Positions 27,450 through 36,625 are shown, counted from the stretch's first letter. The stretch is 64,000 bases of DNA from Oscillospiraceae bacterium (GCA_017482385.1 JAFUNI010000022.1:1-64000), one strand, 5' to 3'. Notes: generated from the sequence alone by a model not told the origin. A program made the numbers and translations.

Positions 27450-28300
27450 TTTACAAATCCTCCGTTCATTTCTTTATAGCCCTGGTCGGCAAGAAGGCCC
27501 TTCAGAGCGTTGACGGCATAGTCAAATGCTTCGTCATTGTTTTCAAAGTGGAAACGATTCTTCATTTCCTCATCGTCGATAGTTGCGTAGCCATCAAAGA
27601 TCGCTAAGTGAGGCTCCAAGGTCAGAACCTGGTCGCCCTCGATCATCTCGATGAGCTTGGGGATATCGCCGTCGCCCACACCGGCAGGAACCAGTTCCTC
27701 GGTCTTGGCATCGGTATCCTTAATATGGAAGTACTCCATTTTGCTGTGGAGCGCGGGCAGAGTGACCTTGGGATCCTCGCCGCACTGGATGTAGTTGGCA
27801 GGGTCATAGACAAACTTCAGACCGGGCACATTGGTCATCAGCTCCTGGACACGCTCCAGAGTATCGCCATAGACCTTCTTTTCATTCTCGTGGCAGAGCT
27901 TTACGCCATACTTGGTGGCCACCTCTACCATACGCTTTAAGTAAGCAAAGACCTGCTCCTTCTTATCGTAAGCATCGAAGAAGCTGAACATGCGGATCTT
28001 GTCTGCACCAAAAATATTGGCCAGCTTGCACATATGCTCCACCTTGGGCAGATATTCCTCAAAGTTGAAATCCTCGTCAAGAGAAACCTTACCCATGGGA
28101 GAACCCAAAGACCATACTTTTAAGTTATTCTCCTTCAAAATGGCGGCTACTTCCTCCGCTCTTTCCAAGGTCATATCACCGATATTCACACTGTCCACGG
28201 TACGGATCTCCAAAAGGCCGATACCGTTGCGGTGCAGAGCATCGATCTGGGCCTGCAGGCTGCTGCCGGCCTCATCTGCAAATGCACATAAACGAATCAA
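27446..28300 (-). CDS. Sugar phosphate isomerase/epimerase-like protein
   Basis: This 284-residue TIM-barrel protein has LCHENEKKVYG, FVYDPANYIQCGED and YFHIKDTD metal-site motifs. It begins with TTG at 28300, 8 nt after AAAGGAG. It is first in an operon with the preceding paralogue and may act in the same sugar pathway. A third relative lies at the right edge of the window. Confidence 0.8.
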   Translation of the reverse strand: MIRLCAFADEAGSSLQAQIDALHRNGIGLLEIRTVDSVNIGDMTLERAEEVAAILKENNLKVWSLGSPMGKVSLDEDFNFEEYLPKVEHMCKLANIFGADKIRMFSFFDAYDKKEQVFAYLKRMVEVATKYGVKLCHENEKKVYGDTLERVQELMTNVPGLKFVYDPANYIQCGEDPKVTLPALHSKMEYFHIKDTDAKTEELVPAGVGDGDIPKLIEMIEGDQVLTLEPHLAIFDGYATIDDEEMKNRFHFENNDEAFDYAVNALKGLLADQGYKEMNGGFVK

Positions 28301-28335
28301 AGCAATTGCTCCTTTCCTATTAAATACTAAGAATT

Positions 28336-28363
28336 ATTATACTTTGTTTCCATAAAAAGTCAA
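28336..28363 (-). promoter_or_regulatory. Promoter of the isomerase operon
   Basis: On the minus strand TTGACT (28363-28358) and TATAAT (28341-28336) are spaced by 16 nt. Confidence 0.75.
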
Positions 28364-28386
28364 CAAAGAATCCGCTAAAAAAGTGC

Positions 28387-28415
28387 TTGACAAGGGGCAA
28401 AAGATGTGGTAAGAT
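28387..28415 (+). promoter_or_regulatory. infC operon promoter
   Basis: TTGACA (28387-28392) and TAAGAT (28410-28415) are separated by exactly 17 nt. Transcription would start near 28422. Confidence 0.85.
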
Positions 28416-28439
28416 ACGCAGGTAATAAAGAAGGCTTAT

Positions 28440-28540
28440 CATCCGCCTCACCTCCAGCTAAAGCGCAAAGAGGTTAATATTCCACCTCCTTAGCGGAGAA
28501 ACTGTGTGAATGCGGATGGACTGCCATCCGTTTTTTCTTT
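28440..28540 (+). promoter_or_regulatory. infC-rpmI-rplT leader with attenuator (L20-leader type)
   Basis: Two exclusive folds are visible. The terminator pairs 28513-28519 (CGGATGG) with 28524-28530 and is followed by six T. The alternative fold pairs 28440-28446 (CATCCGC) with 28512-28518 and 28448-28451 with 28506-28509. It encloses a stem of 28452-28461 with 28490-28498 and a hairpin of 28470-28474 with 28484-28488. In Firmicutes this operon is repressed by ribosomal protein L20 acting on such a leader, so the same control is expected here. Confidence 0.8.
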
Positions 28541-28560
28541 TATTATTGGAGGTGCTTACC

Positions 28561-29076
28561 ATAGCCAAGTTAGATCATCAGCTCAATGAAGAAATCCAGG
28601 ATAAGGAGCTTCGCATCATCGGTGAAGACGGCGCGCAGCTGGGCATTATGTCCGCTGACGAAGCCAATGCTTTGGCCGAGGAGCAGGGCCTGGACCTGGT
28701 AAAGATCTCCCCCAACGCAGTTCCCCCCGTCTGTAAGATCATGGATTATTCCAAGTTCTGCTTCGACCAAAAGAAGCGGGAAAAGGAAGCCAAGAAGAAT
28801 CAGAAGGTCGTGGAGATCAAGGAGATCCGTATGAGCCCCAGCATCGACACCAACGACTTGAACACCAAGATCAAAAATGCCCAGAAGTTTCTGAAGGACG
28901 GCAACCGGGTCAAAGTCAGCGTCCGTTTCCGCGGCCGTGAGATGGCGCACACCAATCTTGGCGAGAAGCTGCTGATGGACTTTGCAGAGGCCTGCGCTGA
29001 AATATCTACTATGGAAAAGAATCCCAAGCTGGAAGGCCGGTTCATGGGTATGTTCCTGGCCCCCAAAAAACAGTAA
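28561..29076 (+). CDS. infC: Translation initiation factor IF-3
   Basis: The protein has 171 residues. The ribosome site GGAGGT ends 7 nt before an ATA codon that begins the family-typical N-terminus (I-A-K-L-D-H-Q-L-N-E). I therefore assign AUA as the start, in keeping with the rare start codons used by infC for autoregulation through IF-3 proofreading. An upstream in-frame ATG at 28510 lies inside the attenuator stem and is rejected. The N-domain (IRIIGEDGAQLG-like) and C-domain (EIRMSPSIDTND, VSVRFRGREMAHT) are intact. First gene of infC-rpmI-rplT. Confidence 0.95.
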   Translation: MAKLDHQLNEEIQDKELRIIGEDGAQLGIMSADEANALAEEQGLDLVKISPNAVPPVCKIMDYSKFCFDQKKREKEAKKNQKVVEIKEIRMSPSIDTNDLNTKIKNAQKFLKDGNRVKVSVRFRGREMAHTNLGEKLLMDFAEACAEISTMEKNPKLEGRFMGMFLAPKKQ

Positions 29077-29125
29077 GTAACAAATTATTTGTTCTATTAC
29101 CAATGATACGGAAGGAGAACCAACT

Positions 29126-29323
29126 ATGCCCAAGCTGAAAACCCATAGCGGCGCTAAGAAGAGATTCAACCTCACCAAGTCCGGTAAGGTCAAGAGAGCC
29201 CGCGCTTACAAGAGCCATATCCTCACTAAGAAGGATACCAAGCGTACCCGTCGTCTTCGTACCACTGCTTATGCAGATGCTACCAACGTAGCTACCGTCA
29301 AGAAGATGATTCCCTACAAATAA
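29126..29323 (+). CDS. rpmI: 50S ribosomal protein L35
   Basis: This 65-residue basic protein has the classic [13 protein letters not shown] start and a Lys/Arg-rich body ([15 protein letters not shown]). AAGGAG lies upstream. It is between infC and rplT, the standard order. Confidence 0.97.
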   Translation: MPKLKTHSGAKKRFNLTKSGKVKRARAYKSHILTKKDTKRTRRLRTTAYADATNVATVKKMIPYK

Positions 29324-29343
29324 GCCAAGGAGGATATTGAGAA

Positions 29344-29700
29344 ATGGCAAGAGTCAAAGGCGCAATGATGACGCGCAAGAGAAGAAATGCTACCCTGAAG
29401 CTGGCTAAGGGTTACTGGGGCTCCAAGTCCCGCCACTTTAAGATGGCCAAGCAGCAGGTTATGAAGTCCGGCAACTACGCTTATGTTGGCCGCAAGCTGA
29501 AGAAGCGTGACTATCGCAGACTGTGGATCACCCGTCTGTCTGCTGCAGTTGCTCCCTACGGTCTGAACTACTCCACCTTTATGAACGGTGTGAAGAAGGC
29601 CGGCATCGAGATGAACCGCAAGAGCCTGTCCGAGATGGCTATCCAGGACACCGCCGCTTTCGCTGCTCTGGTTGAGCAGGCTAAGGCCGCTCTGAAGTAA
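29344..29700 (+). CDS. rplT: 50S ribosomal protein L20
   Basis: The protein has 118 residues, with [23 protein letters not shown] at the N-terminus and [19 protein letters not shown] in the globular domain. It binds 23S rRNA during assembly and, in Firmicutes, represses its own operon through the leader RNA. AAGGAGG precedes the ATG. Last gene of the operon. Confidence 0.97.
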   Translation: MARVKGAMMTRKRRNATLKLAKGYWGSKSRHFKMAKQQVMKSGNYAYVGRKLKKRDYRRLWITRLSAAVAPYGLNYSTFMNGVKKAGIEMNRKSLSEMAIQDTAAFAALVEQAKAALK

Positions 29701-29713
29701 GAAAAGCATCGAA

Positions 29714-29748
29714 AACCGCACTGCCGATTGGCAGTGCGGTTTCTTTTT
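29714..29748 (+). terminator. Terminator of infC-rpmI-rplT
   Basis: A perfect 12-bp stem (AACCGCACTGCC/GGCAGTGCGGTT) with a GATT loop is followed by TCTTTTTT. Confidence 0.9.
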
Positions 29749-30746
29749 TATTTCAGCTCATTTAAGTAATATGCACGGGTTGCGGCATAGCTGCCGTCGG
29801 GAGCTGTAACAGTCAAGCGAATATAGCTATTCTCATCACCCTTTTCAAGCAAGCGGGTCAGATCAAAGGTTGCCTCATTGAGCCACTTCCCACCTTCTGC
29901 CGTTTTCTGTCCGGCAAAACGGCCATGGCTTTCCATCATAATATGTTGGGCATCAGAGCAGGTGATCTTCACAATATTTTCCTCAACCGTCAAATCGAAG
30001 ATCTCCGGGCCGCAGGACATATAGAAATCACCCTTTTCCAGCGCATTGATCACGGAAGCGTATTCCAGCTTCTCCGCGCCCACCATGATCCAGGCGCCGC
30101 CCAGCGCCTCCGGATGGTGCATATCGTCAGTGCCCACAGGGTAGATTTTGTTGCCCAGATTTAAAAGCTCCCTCAGCACCCAGGCGTTGTTTTCATTGTT
30201 GCCCAGGTAGCAGCATTCTTCGTTCCGCAGCTCCATACCCCACAGGCCCTTCAGGGGCGCATAATCAGTGTAGCTATGGCAGGACCAGTTGGGATGGTTA
30301 TACATAACCAAAAATCCCATCTCATTGGCCTTGGCGATCATCTCGTTGGTGATATCCACCTCGTGGCGCATATCCATATTTTCAAATTGGACCAGCTTGT
30401 TATATTCTTGCGCATTGGCATAATTGCTTCTGGCGCTCCAGGGAGACCACAGATTGTCCGGGCGCTTGGCAATCAGGTTGAAATGGTAGGACTTTCCGTC
30501 AAGCTTGGGGCGATAATTCTCGTGGTTGTAGTTCAGCTCCATAGCGGTAAGCATCAGAAAATCCGGATCGTTCATATGGGAATGGTCTACGATCACATTA
30601 TGATCTGTCAGCGCAAGGACTTGATAGCCCTTAGCCTTGTAGGCATCCTTCACCTCCTGGGGTGTCAGTTTGCCATCGGAAATGGTACTGTGTGTATGGA
30701 GATTTGTCTTGAAATATTTGGGAACACGGGGTAGCAGGTGTTTCAT
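29748..30746 (-). CDS. PHP-domain metal-dependent phosphoesterase-like protein
   Basis: The protein has 332 residues. The N-terminus carries the PHP metal motif NLHTHSTISDG (His17, His19, Asp24), then LTDHN, and MYNHPNW and VGTDDMHH further on. The C-terminal 90 residues look like a beta-sandwich. It is a tandem duplicate of the next gene upstream, with the same length and motif order. No signal peptide. The third gene of a minus-strand operon with its paralogue and a DUF1846 gene. Substrate unknown. Confidence 0.8.
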   Translation of the reverse strand: MKHLLPRVPKYFKTNLHTHSTISDGKLTPQEVKDAYKAKGYQVLALTDHNVIVDHSHMNDPDFLMLTAMELNYNHENYRPKLDGKSYHFNLIAKRPDNLWSPWSARSNYANAQEYNKLVQFENMDMRHEVDITNEMIAKANEMGFLVMYNHPNWSCHSYTDYAPLKGLWGMELRNEECCYLGNNENNAWVLRELLNLGNKIYPVGTDDMHHPEALGGAWIMVGAEKLEYASVINALEKGDFYMSCGPEIFDLTVEENIVKITCSDAQHIMMESHGRFAGQKTAEGGKWLNEATFDLTRLLEKGDENSYIRLTVTAPDGSYAATRAYYLNELK

Positions 30747-30760
30747 CTTTTCTCCTCCAA

Positions 30761-31759
30761 TTATTTCAGTTCCTTTAAGTAATAGGGACGGGTGGTTGCG
30801 TAACTGCCATCAGCGGCAACAACCGTTAGGTAAATAAAGCTGTTCTCATCGGCCTTTTCAAAAAAGGGCGCTATGTCAAACTCGGCTTCGTTGAGCGTTT
30901 TATTTTCCTCTGCTGCCACTCTACGGGTAAAGCGACCGTGGTTATTCAGACTCACAGACCTGGCATCGGAACAGGTGATTTTCACAACATTCTCTTCAAT
31001 GGTCAAATCAAAAATTTCCGGGCCGCAGGACATATAGAAATCACCTTTTTCCAGCGCATCGATCACGGAGCTATACGCTAACTTCTCTGCGCCAGCCATA
31101 ATCCAGCTGCCGCCCATATCCTCTACCTTGTGCGCATCATCACTACCCACAGGGTAAATACGATTTCTCAGGTTCAAAAGATCCCGCCACACCCGAGCAT
31201 TATTCTCATCAATGCCGGCATTGTAACAATCGGTATTGCGCACCTCCACACCCCACAGGCCCTTGAGAGATGCATAGTCGGGGTAGCTGTGACAGGACCA
31301 GGTGGGATGGTTATACATCACCAAAAATCCCTTTTCGTTGGCCTTTGCGATCATGGCATTGGTAATGTCCACCTCATGGCGCATATCCATATTCTCGCAT
31401 TCCATCAGCTTGTTGTATTCCAGGGCTTCGGGATTTGTGCGTCTTACATTCCAGGGCGTCCACACATTGTCCGGCCGCTTGGCAATCAGGTTAAAATGGT
31501 AAGTCTTTCCATCAAACTTGGGTCGGTAATTCTCGTGGTTGTAGTTCAGCTCCATACCGGTAAGCATCAGAAAATCCGGCTCATTCATATTGGAGTGATC
31601 CACCATCACATTATGATCGGTCAAGCAAAGAACCTGGTAGCCCTTGGCCTTATAGATTTCCTTCACCTCTTGCGGAGTCTGCTTTCCATCGGAAATGGTG
31701 GTGTGGGTATGCAGGTTGGTCTTGAAATACTTATCTACACGGGGTAACAGATGCTTCAT
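30761..31759 (-). CDS. PHP-domain metal-dependent phosphoesterase-like protein (paralogue)
   Basis: The protein has 332 residues. Motifs are NLHTHTTISDG, LTDHNVMVDHS, MYNHPTWSCHS and VGSDDAHK. It is clearly homologous to the downstream 332-residue protein along its whole length. The specificity region (TDCYNAGIDENNARV against EECCYLGNNENNAWV) and the C-terminal domain differ most. AGGAGG precedes the ATG. The 14-bp gaps on either side imply one transcript. Confidence 0.8.
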   Translation of the reverse strand: MKHLLPRVDKYFKTNLHTHTTISDGKQTPQEVKEIYKAKGYQVLCLTDHNVMVDHSNMNEPDFLMLTGMELNYNHENYRPKFDGKTYHFNLIAKRPDNVWTPWNVRRTNPEALEYNKLMECENMDMRHEVDITNAMIAKANEKGFLVMYNHPTWSCHSYPDYASLKGLWGVEVRNTDCYNAGIDENNARVWRDLLNLRNRIYPVGSDDAHKVEDMGGSWIMAGAEKLAYSSVIDALEKGDFYMSCGPEIFDLTIEENVVKITCSDARSVSLNNHGRFTRRVAAEENKTLNEAEFDIAPFFEKADENSFIYLTVVAADGSYATTRPYYLKELK

Positions 31760-31773
31760 TATTTTTCCTCCTG

Positions 31774-33237
31774 TTATGCCTTATATCGGGGTTGGCAGGT
31801 GATATTCACGCCCAGGCGCTTGAAAATCTTTTCATCCACCGGGGAGAGAATCACAGAGGAATGCACTTCGCAGCCGCGGAGCTTACCCAGCTGTTCCATT
31901 GCCTGCTCGGCTTTGGGATCGGTAGCGGCGCAGATGGACAAAGCGATCAGCACCTCGTCGGTATGCAAACGGGGATTGCGGTTGCCCAAATGATCAACCT
32001 TCAGATGCTGGATGGGGTCGATAACCTCCGGTGCAATCAAGTGGAGGGCATCGTCCAGGCCTGCAAGGGTCTTTAATGCGTTCAGCAGAAGCGCCGCCGA
32101 TGCGCCCAGCAGATTGGAAGTCTTACCGGTGACGATCCGTCCGTCCGGCAGTTCCATAGCCGCAGCGGGCTTGCCGGTCTGCTCAGCCTTTTCCAAAGCG
32201 GGAGCTACCACCCGGCGGGCATCCTCGGTCACATTGGCCTTCTTCATCAAAAGCTCTAATTTGAGAATTTGGTTATAGTCTGCCTTGCCCTGCTTTTGGT
32301 CGCACAGAGCGGTATAGTACCGGCGGACGATTTCCTGACGGGAGGCTTCACAGCAGGCCTCGTCATCGACAATGCAGTTACCCACCATATTCACGCCCAT
32401 ATCCGTGGGAGATTTATAGGGACATTCTCCCAAAATCCGCTCAAACATGGCCACCAGCACAGGGAATGCTTCCACATCCCGGTTATAATTGACGGTGGTC
32501 TGTCCATAAGCTTCCAAATGGAAGGGGTCGATCATATTCACATCGGACAGGTCAGCAGTAGCAGCCTCGTAAGCCAAGTTCACAGGATGATTCAGGGGCA
32601 TATTCCACACAGGGAAGGTCTCAAATTTTGCATAGCCGGCCTTCACGCCCCGCTTATGCTCGTGGTAAAGCTGGCTCATACAGGTGGCCAGCTTGCCGCT
32701 GCCGGGGCCGGGCGCGGTGACAACCACCAAAGAGCGGGAAGTTTCGATAAAGTCATTCTTGCCATAGCCCTCATCGCTGACAATATAGCCGATATTGGCA
32801 GGATAGCCGGGAATATCATAATGGTGATAGACCTTAATATCCATGGCTTCCAGGCGGCTGCTGAAGGCTTTTGCCATACTTTGGCCGGAGAACCGGGTCA
32901 GCACCACGCTGGACACATACAGGCCGAAGCCACGGAACACATCAATGAGGCGGATCACGTCCCGGTCATAGGTGATACCCAGGTCGCCACGGATCTTATT
33001 CTTCTCGATATCATCGGCATTGATGGCAATGACCATCTCCACCTGGTCCTTCAGCTCCAGAAGCATGCGCAGCTTGCTGTCCGGCTGGAAACCGGGCAGA
33101 ACACGGGCTGCGTGATTGTCATCGTAGAGCTTGCCGCCAAACTCCAGATACAGCTTACCGCCAAACTGGGCGATCCGCTCCCGGATATGGGCGGATTGGG
33201 TACTGATATATTTATCGTGATCAAAACCTTGCTTCAT
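31774..33237 (-). CDS. DUF1846 family protein
   Basis: This 487-residue protein is recognised as DUF1846 by its overall sequence: [19 protein letters not shown] at the N-terminus, [20 protein letters not shown] in the middle and [15 protein letters not shown] at the C-terminus. APGPGSGK looks like a phosphate-binding loop. The length fits the family. The function is not known to me. It is the first gene of the operon with the two PHP proteins. Confidence 0.85.
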   Translation of the reverse strand: MKQGFDHDKYISTQSAHIRERIAQFGGKLYLEFGGKLYDDNHAARVLPGFQPDSKLRMLLELKDQVEMVIAINADDIEKNKIRGDLGITYDRDVIRLIDVFRGFGLYVSSVVLTRFSGQSMAKAFSSRLEAMDIKVYHHYDIPGYPANIGYIVSDEGYGKNDFIETSRSLVVVTAPGPGSGKLATCMSQLYHEHKRGVKAGYAKFETFPVWNMPLNHPVNLAYEAATADLSDVNMIDPFHLEAYGQTTVNYNRDVEAFPVLVAMFERILGECPYKSPTDMGVNMVGNCIVDDEACCEASRQEIVRRYYTALCDQKQGKADYNQILKLELLMKKANVTEDARRVVAPALEKAEQTGKPAAAMELPDGRIVTGKTSNLLGASAALLLNALKTLAGLDDALHLIAPEVIDPIQHLKVDHLGNRNPRLHTDEVLIALSICAATDPKAEQAMEQLGKLRGCEVHSSVILSPVDEKIFKRLGVNITCQPRYKA

Positions 33238-33362
33238 TTTTCTGCGCCCCTTTTCTGCAAAACTTGCAAAACAAATACCTTTTTCTATTTTAATTTACTT
33301 TTTTAAAAATAGCAAGTTTTTTTCTGCATTTTCAAAAGAATAAAAAATAAGCAAAAAAGCTA

Positions 33363-33391
33363 TTGCTTTTTCCTGTCGAAAAGGCTAATAT
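33363..33391 (+). promoter_or_regulatory. Promoter of the first MATE gene
   Basis: TTGCTT (33363-33368) and TAATAT (33386-33391) are spaced by 17 nt; an overlapping TATAAT starts at 33389. The CTATTGCTTT context of the -35 is repeated at the promoter of the second MATE gene. Confidence 0.55.
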
Positions 33392-33435
33392 AATACAAGG
33401 CATATTCAAAAATACTTTGCAACGAGGTGATCGTG

Positions 33436-34794
33436 ATGCGTAGGAAAGATGTCAATATGCTGGAAGGCTCCATCATGAAGGGAATTTTGACCATTGCTAT
33501 TCCCGTTATGGTCATGAATGTAGCCACTTCCCTCTTCAACATCATCGATATGACGGTGTTGAAAACCTTTGGCGGCGCCGTTGGCGCTGTTGGTGTTTGC
33601 GGTACGCTGATCTCCCTGATTACAGGCTTGGTGATCGGCGTTTCCTCCGGTTCCAATGTCATCATAGCCCGGTACATCGGCCGAAAAGATCCGGCCAGTG
33701 TGGACCGGGCTATTAACACAGCTATGGCTTTTTCCATTGCTGCCGGTATCGCTTTGGCGATCATCGGTGTGGTGGGCGCTCCGCTGTTTTTGACCTGGAA
33801 CAACTGCCCGAAAGAGCTTCTAACGGATGCAACACTGTACTTCCGGCTTTACTTCGCAGGCGTTCCCATTTTGATGGTCTACAACTTCTGCGCATCCATT
33901 CTCCGGTCCTCCGGTGACTCCCGCCGGCCTATGATCTTCCTGATCATTGGCGGTATTGTAAAAGTTCTTTCCAACCTGGTATTTGCCGGTGTGTTCCACT
34001 TGGGTGTGATGGGCGTTGCCTTTGCCACCATTCTTTCCTGGTGTGTATTCACCACCTTGGGCTTAACTGCGCTTACCCACAACGAAGGCGCTGTTAAGCT
34101 CCGTTTGAAGGACATTCGCTTCTACAAAAAAGAGATGAATCAGATCCTCCACATCGGTATTCCCGCCGGTATGCAGCAGGCTCTTTACTCCGTTGCCAAT
34201 GTGATCATCACCGCCGAGGTAAACAAGCTTGGCCCCGCCGCCACCACCGGTATGTCCATTGCCAACAATTTTGACGGCATTCTCTATCAGATCAGCGTGG
34301 CTACCTCTCTGGCGATCATGCCCTATGTCAGCCAGAACATCGGCGCAGGCAATCTAAAGCGCTCTGTCCGCTCCATTTGGGAGGGCATTTTGGTAACCGT
34401 AGCCCTGGGCGGTTTCTTCGGCTCGCTGTCTGCCATCTTCTCCCGGCAGCTTTCCGGCATTATGTCTGCCGACCCGGAAGCCATCAAATACTCTATGCAA
34501 AAGATGGTCCTCATCTCCAGTACTTACTTCATTTGCGGCATCAACGAGATTTTGGGCGCGGCCCTGCGCAGTATGGGCAAGCCCCTGGCTTCCACCGTAT
34601 CCGTTATGGTGTGGATGTGCGGCTTCCGGTTTGTATGGGTGTATTTGATCTATCCGCTGTTCCCCGCAAGCCTGACCTACCTGTACTTGGTATGGCCCAT
34701 TGGTTGGGTAATGTCCGGTCTGTCGCTGCTTTGCGTTCTCATCCCCACCGTCAAAAAGATGAAAGCCAAGAAATCGGCACAGTTGCTTTCCTAA
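33436..34794 (+). CDS. MATE-family efflux transporter
   Basis: I chose the ATG at 33436, 8 nt after GAGG; two upstream GTG codons are in frame. The 452-residue protein has about 12 membrane segments in two halves, each starting with a G-x-P-x-x-x-x-x pattern (AIPVMVMNV; HIGIPAGMQQALYS). It should export cationic drugs or metabolites with Na+ or H+. Tandem paralogue of the next gene. Confidence 0.9.
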   Translation: MRRKDVNMLEGSIMKGILTIAIPVMVMNVATSLFNIIDMTVLKTFGGAVGAVGVCGTLISLITGLVIGVSSGSNVIIARYIGRKDPASVDRAINTAMAFSIAAGIALAIIGVVGAPLFLTWNNCPKELLTDATLYFRLYFAGVPILMVYNFCASILRSSGDSRRPMIFLIIGGIVKVLSNLVFAGVFHLGVMGVAFATILSWCVFTTLGLTALTHNEGAVKLRLKDIRFYKKEMNQILHIGIPAGMQQALYSVANVIITAEVNKLGPAATTGMSIANNFDGILYQISVATSLAIMPYVSQNIGAGNLKRSVRSIWEGILVTVALGGFFGSLSAIFSRQLSGIMSADPEAIKYSMQKMVLISSTYFICGINEILGAALRSMGKPLASTVSVMVWMCGFRFVWVYLIYPLFPASLTYLYLVWPIGWVMSGLSLLCVLIPTVKKMKAKKSAQLLS

Positions 34795-34855
34795 AAAAGG
34801 TAGCGACCCTACAAATTTATTATGCAAGCATAACAAATTCGATATGCAAAAACTA

Positions 34856-34884
34856 TTGCTTTATTGGAGCAACGTCATTACAAT
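34856..34884 (+). promoter_or_regulatory. Promoter of the second MATE gene
   Basis: TTGCTT (34856-34861) and TACAAT (34879-34884) are spaced by 17 nt. Its layout duplicates the first MATE promoter. Confidence 0.55.
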
Positions 34885-34927
34885 AACCACAAGCATATGA
34901 AAAACATACTGTGACGAGGTAATCGTG

Positions 34928-36307
34928 ATGCGTAGAAAAGATGTAAATATGCTGGAAGGCTCTATCGTAAAGGGTTTATTGGCTATGGCCCTGCCCATTA
35001 TGCTGGCCAATGTGATCCAGTCCATGTACAACATCATCGATATGCGGGTCCTGAAGCAATTCGACCCCGGCGATGGTTTGGCCATTGGCGCGGTAAGTGC
35101 CTGCAGCAATCTGACCAACCTGATCACCAGTTTGGTTATCGGCGTTTCCACCGGCTCCAATGTTATAGTAGCCCGATACATCGGCCGCAAAGACCCGGAA
35201 AGCCGGGATCGGGCCATGCACACCGCTTTGGCCTTTTCCATTATGGCAGGCATTGTGCTGATGGTCATTGGCATTATCGGCGCCCCCCACTTTCTCACCT
35301 GGACCAACTGTGATCCCGACCTTTTGCCCCAAGCAACCCTTTACTTCCGAATGTATTTTTCCGGTGTGGCTGTCTTGTTCCTGCATAATTTCTTAGCCTC
35401 CTTCCTTCGTGCCACCGGTGATTCCCAACGGCTGATGGCTACTTCCCTCACCGGCGGTGCCGTCAAAGTCGCTGCCACCTTCTTGTTTGTAGGTGGATTG
35501 CGTTTGGGTATTATGGGCGTTTCTTTTGCCACCCTGACTTCCTGGTTCGTTTATTTGGTGCTGGATCTGCGCGTGCTGCTCCCCAAGGATCGGGCCGGTG
35601 TTCAAGTCCGGCTCAAGGATATCCGTTTCCACAAGAAAGAACTGAAGGAGATTCTCCATGTGGGCATCCCTGCCGGCTTACAGCAGGCCCTCTACTCCAT
35701 AGCCAATGTAATCATCGTTTCTACGGTGAACACCTTCGGCAAAGAGGCCACCGCTGGTCTGGGCATTGCCAACCAGTACGATAATATTCTCTATCAGATC
35801 TGTACTGCTGTGACCGTGTCCGTAATGCCCTATGTGAGTCAGAATATCGGCGCAGGTAATGTAAAACGTGCTAAGCAGGCTATGCTGCGGGGTTTCTTCA
35901 TCACTCTTACTTTGGGCGGCGGATTGGGCGCGCTGTCTGCCATCTTCTCCCATGGATTGGCCAGCTTTATGTCCGGCAATCCTTTGGTCATTGCCCACGC
36001 CCGGGAAAAAATGGTCATCATCTCCAGCACCTATTTCCTCTGTGGCACTGACCGAATCATCGGTCAGTCTCTGCGAGCCATGGGTAAGCCTCTGGCCGCC
36101 ACCATTTCCACCATGGTATGGATGTGCGCCTTCCGGTTCTTCTGGGTGTATGTGGTTTATCCATTCCTGCCCCAGGGCAATTTAACCTCCCTGTATTTGG
36201 TTTGGCCCATCGGCTGGCTGCTGTCCATCTGCACGTTGCTGTGCATTTTCTTCCCAACGATCAAAAAGCTGGACAAAAAAGCTGCACAAAACCAAGTTAT
36301 AATCTAA
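34928..36307 (+). CDS. MATE-family efflux transporter (paralogue)
   Basis: The protein has 459 residues. The N-terminus MRRKDVNMLEGSI is identical to the first MATE protein, and the ribosome site (GACGAGGTAATCGTG) is nearly the same. Twelve membrane segments; ALPIMLANV and HVGIPAGLQQALYS mark the two halves. The second half ends with a basic tail. The substrate is unknown. Confidence 0.9.
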   Translation: MRRKDVNMLEGSIVKGLLAMALPIMLANVIQSMYNIIDMRVLKQFDPGDGLAIGAVSACSNLTNLITSLVIGVSTGSNVIVARYIGRKDPESRDRAMHTALAFSIMAGIVLMVIGIIGAPHFLTWTNCDPDLLPQATLYFRMYFSGVAVLFLHNFLASFLRATGDSQRLMATSLTGGAVKVAATFLFVGGLRLGIMGVSFATLTSWFVYLVLDLRVLLPKDRAGVQVRLKDIRFHKKELKEILHVGIPAGLQQALYSIANVIIVSTVNTFGKEATAGLGIANQYDNILYQICTAVTVSVMPYVSQNIGAGNVKRAKQAMLRGFFITLTLGGGLGALSAIFSHGLASFMSGNPLVIAHAREKMVIISSTYFLCGTDRIIGQSLRAMGKPLAATISTMVWMCAFRFFWVYVVYPFLPQGNLTSLYLVWPIGWLLSICTLLCIFFPTIKKLDKKAAQNQVII

Positions 36308-36313
36308 CCAAAC

Positions 36314-36349
36314 CAACCCACCCAGCAACAGATTTTGCCGGGTGGGTTG
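36314..36349 (+). terminator. Possible terminator after the second MATE gene
   Basis: A 10-bp stem (CAACCCACCC/GGGTGGGTTG) with an inner 4-bp stem. The T tail is poor, so this is uncertain. Confidence 0.45.
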
Positions 36350-36407
36350 TTACTGAGAACCGGTTTCCGCGCTCCAAAAAATAATTTGCAGAATTTGCGA
36401 AAAGCTG

Positions 36408-36436
36408 TTGACAAATCCTTTTCTGCGTGGTATTAT
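36408..36436 (+). promoter_or_regulatory. tRNA-Leu promoter
   Basis: TTGACA (36408-36413) and TATTAT (36431-36436) are spaced by 17 nt, about 35 nt upstream of the mature tRNA. Confidence 0.8.
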
Positions 36437-36471
36437 ATCCAAGCGTCAGACGGAAGTCTGCAAGTAAATAT

Positions 36472-36559
36472 GCGCGAGTGGTGGAATTGGTAGACTCGCT
36501 AGATTCAGGTTCTAGTGTTCACTGCGGACGTGCGGGTTCAAGTCCCGCCTCGCGCACCA
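36472..36559 (+). tRNA. tRNA-Leu (anticodon CAG)
   Basis: The 7-bp acceptor stem GCGCGAG/CTCGCGC, discriminator A and encoded CCA are all visible. The anticodon loop TTCAGGT is closed by CTAGA/TCTAG, giving anticodon CAG (reads CUG). The extended variable arm is of class II size, as expected for leucine. The T arm GCGGG-TTCAAGT-CCCGC is intact. Confidence 0.97.
36537..36559 (+). repeat. Candidate attachment-site copy 1 (tRNA-Leu 3' end)
   Basis: The last 23 nt of the tRNA gene (from the TTCAAG of the T loop to CCA) recur at 43410-43432 with one mismatch. This is the usual hallmark of integration into a tRNA 3' end. Confidence 0.6.
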
Positions 36560-36565
36560 GAAAAG

Positions 36566-36600
36566 AAAAAGTCGTCTCAATCGAGACGACTTTTTTCTTT
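36566..36600 (+). terminator. Terminator of tRNA-Leu
   Basis: A 13-bp stem (AAAAAGTCGTCTC/GAGACGACTTTTT) with an AATC loop, followed by more T. Confidence 0.9.
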
Positions 36601-36625
36601 GCTCTTGCGAAATTCGCACACCAGG

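Noticed and set aside
28510-28560. N-terminal extension of IF-3 from the ATG at 28510
   Set aside because: That ATG lies in the attenuator stem, has no ribosome site and would add a hydrophobic stretch foreign to IF-3. The AUA at 28561 has an ideal GGAGGT.
36613-36625. A third tRNA 3'-end-like stretch (TTCGCACACCAGG) after the tRNA terminator
   Set aside because: The match to the tRNA end is short and interrupted; it cannot be told from chance.
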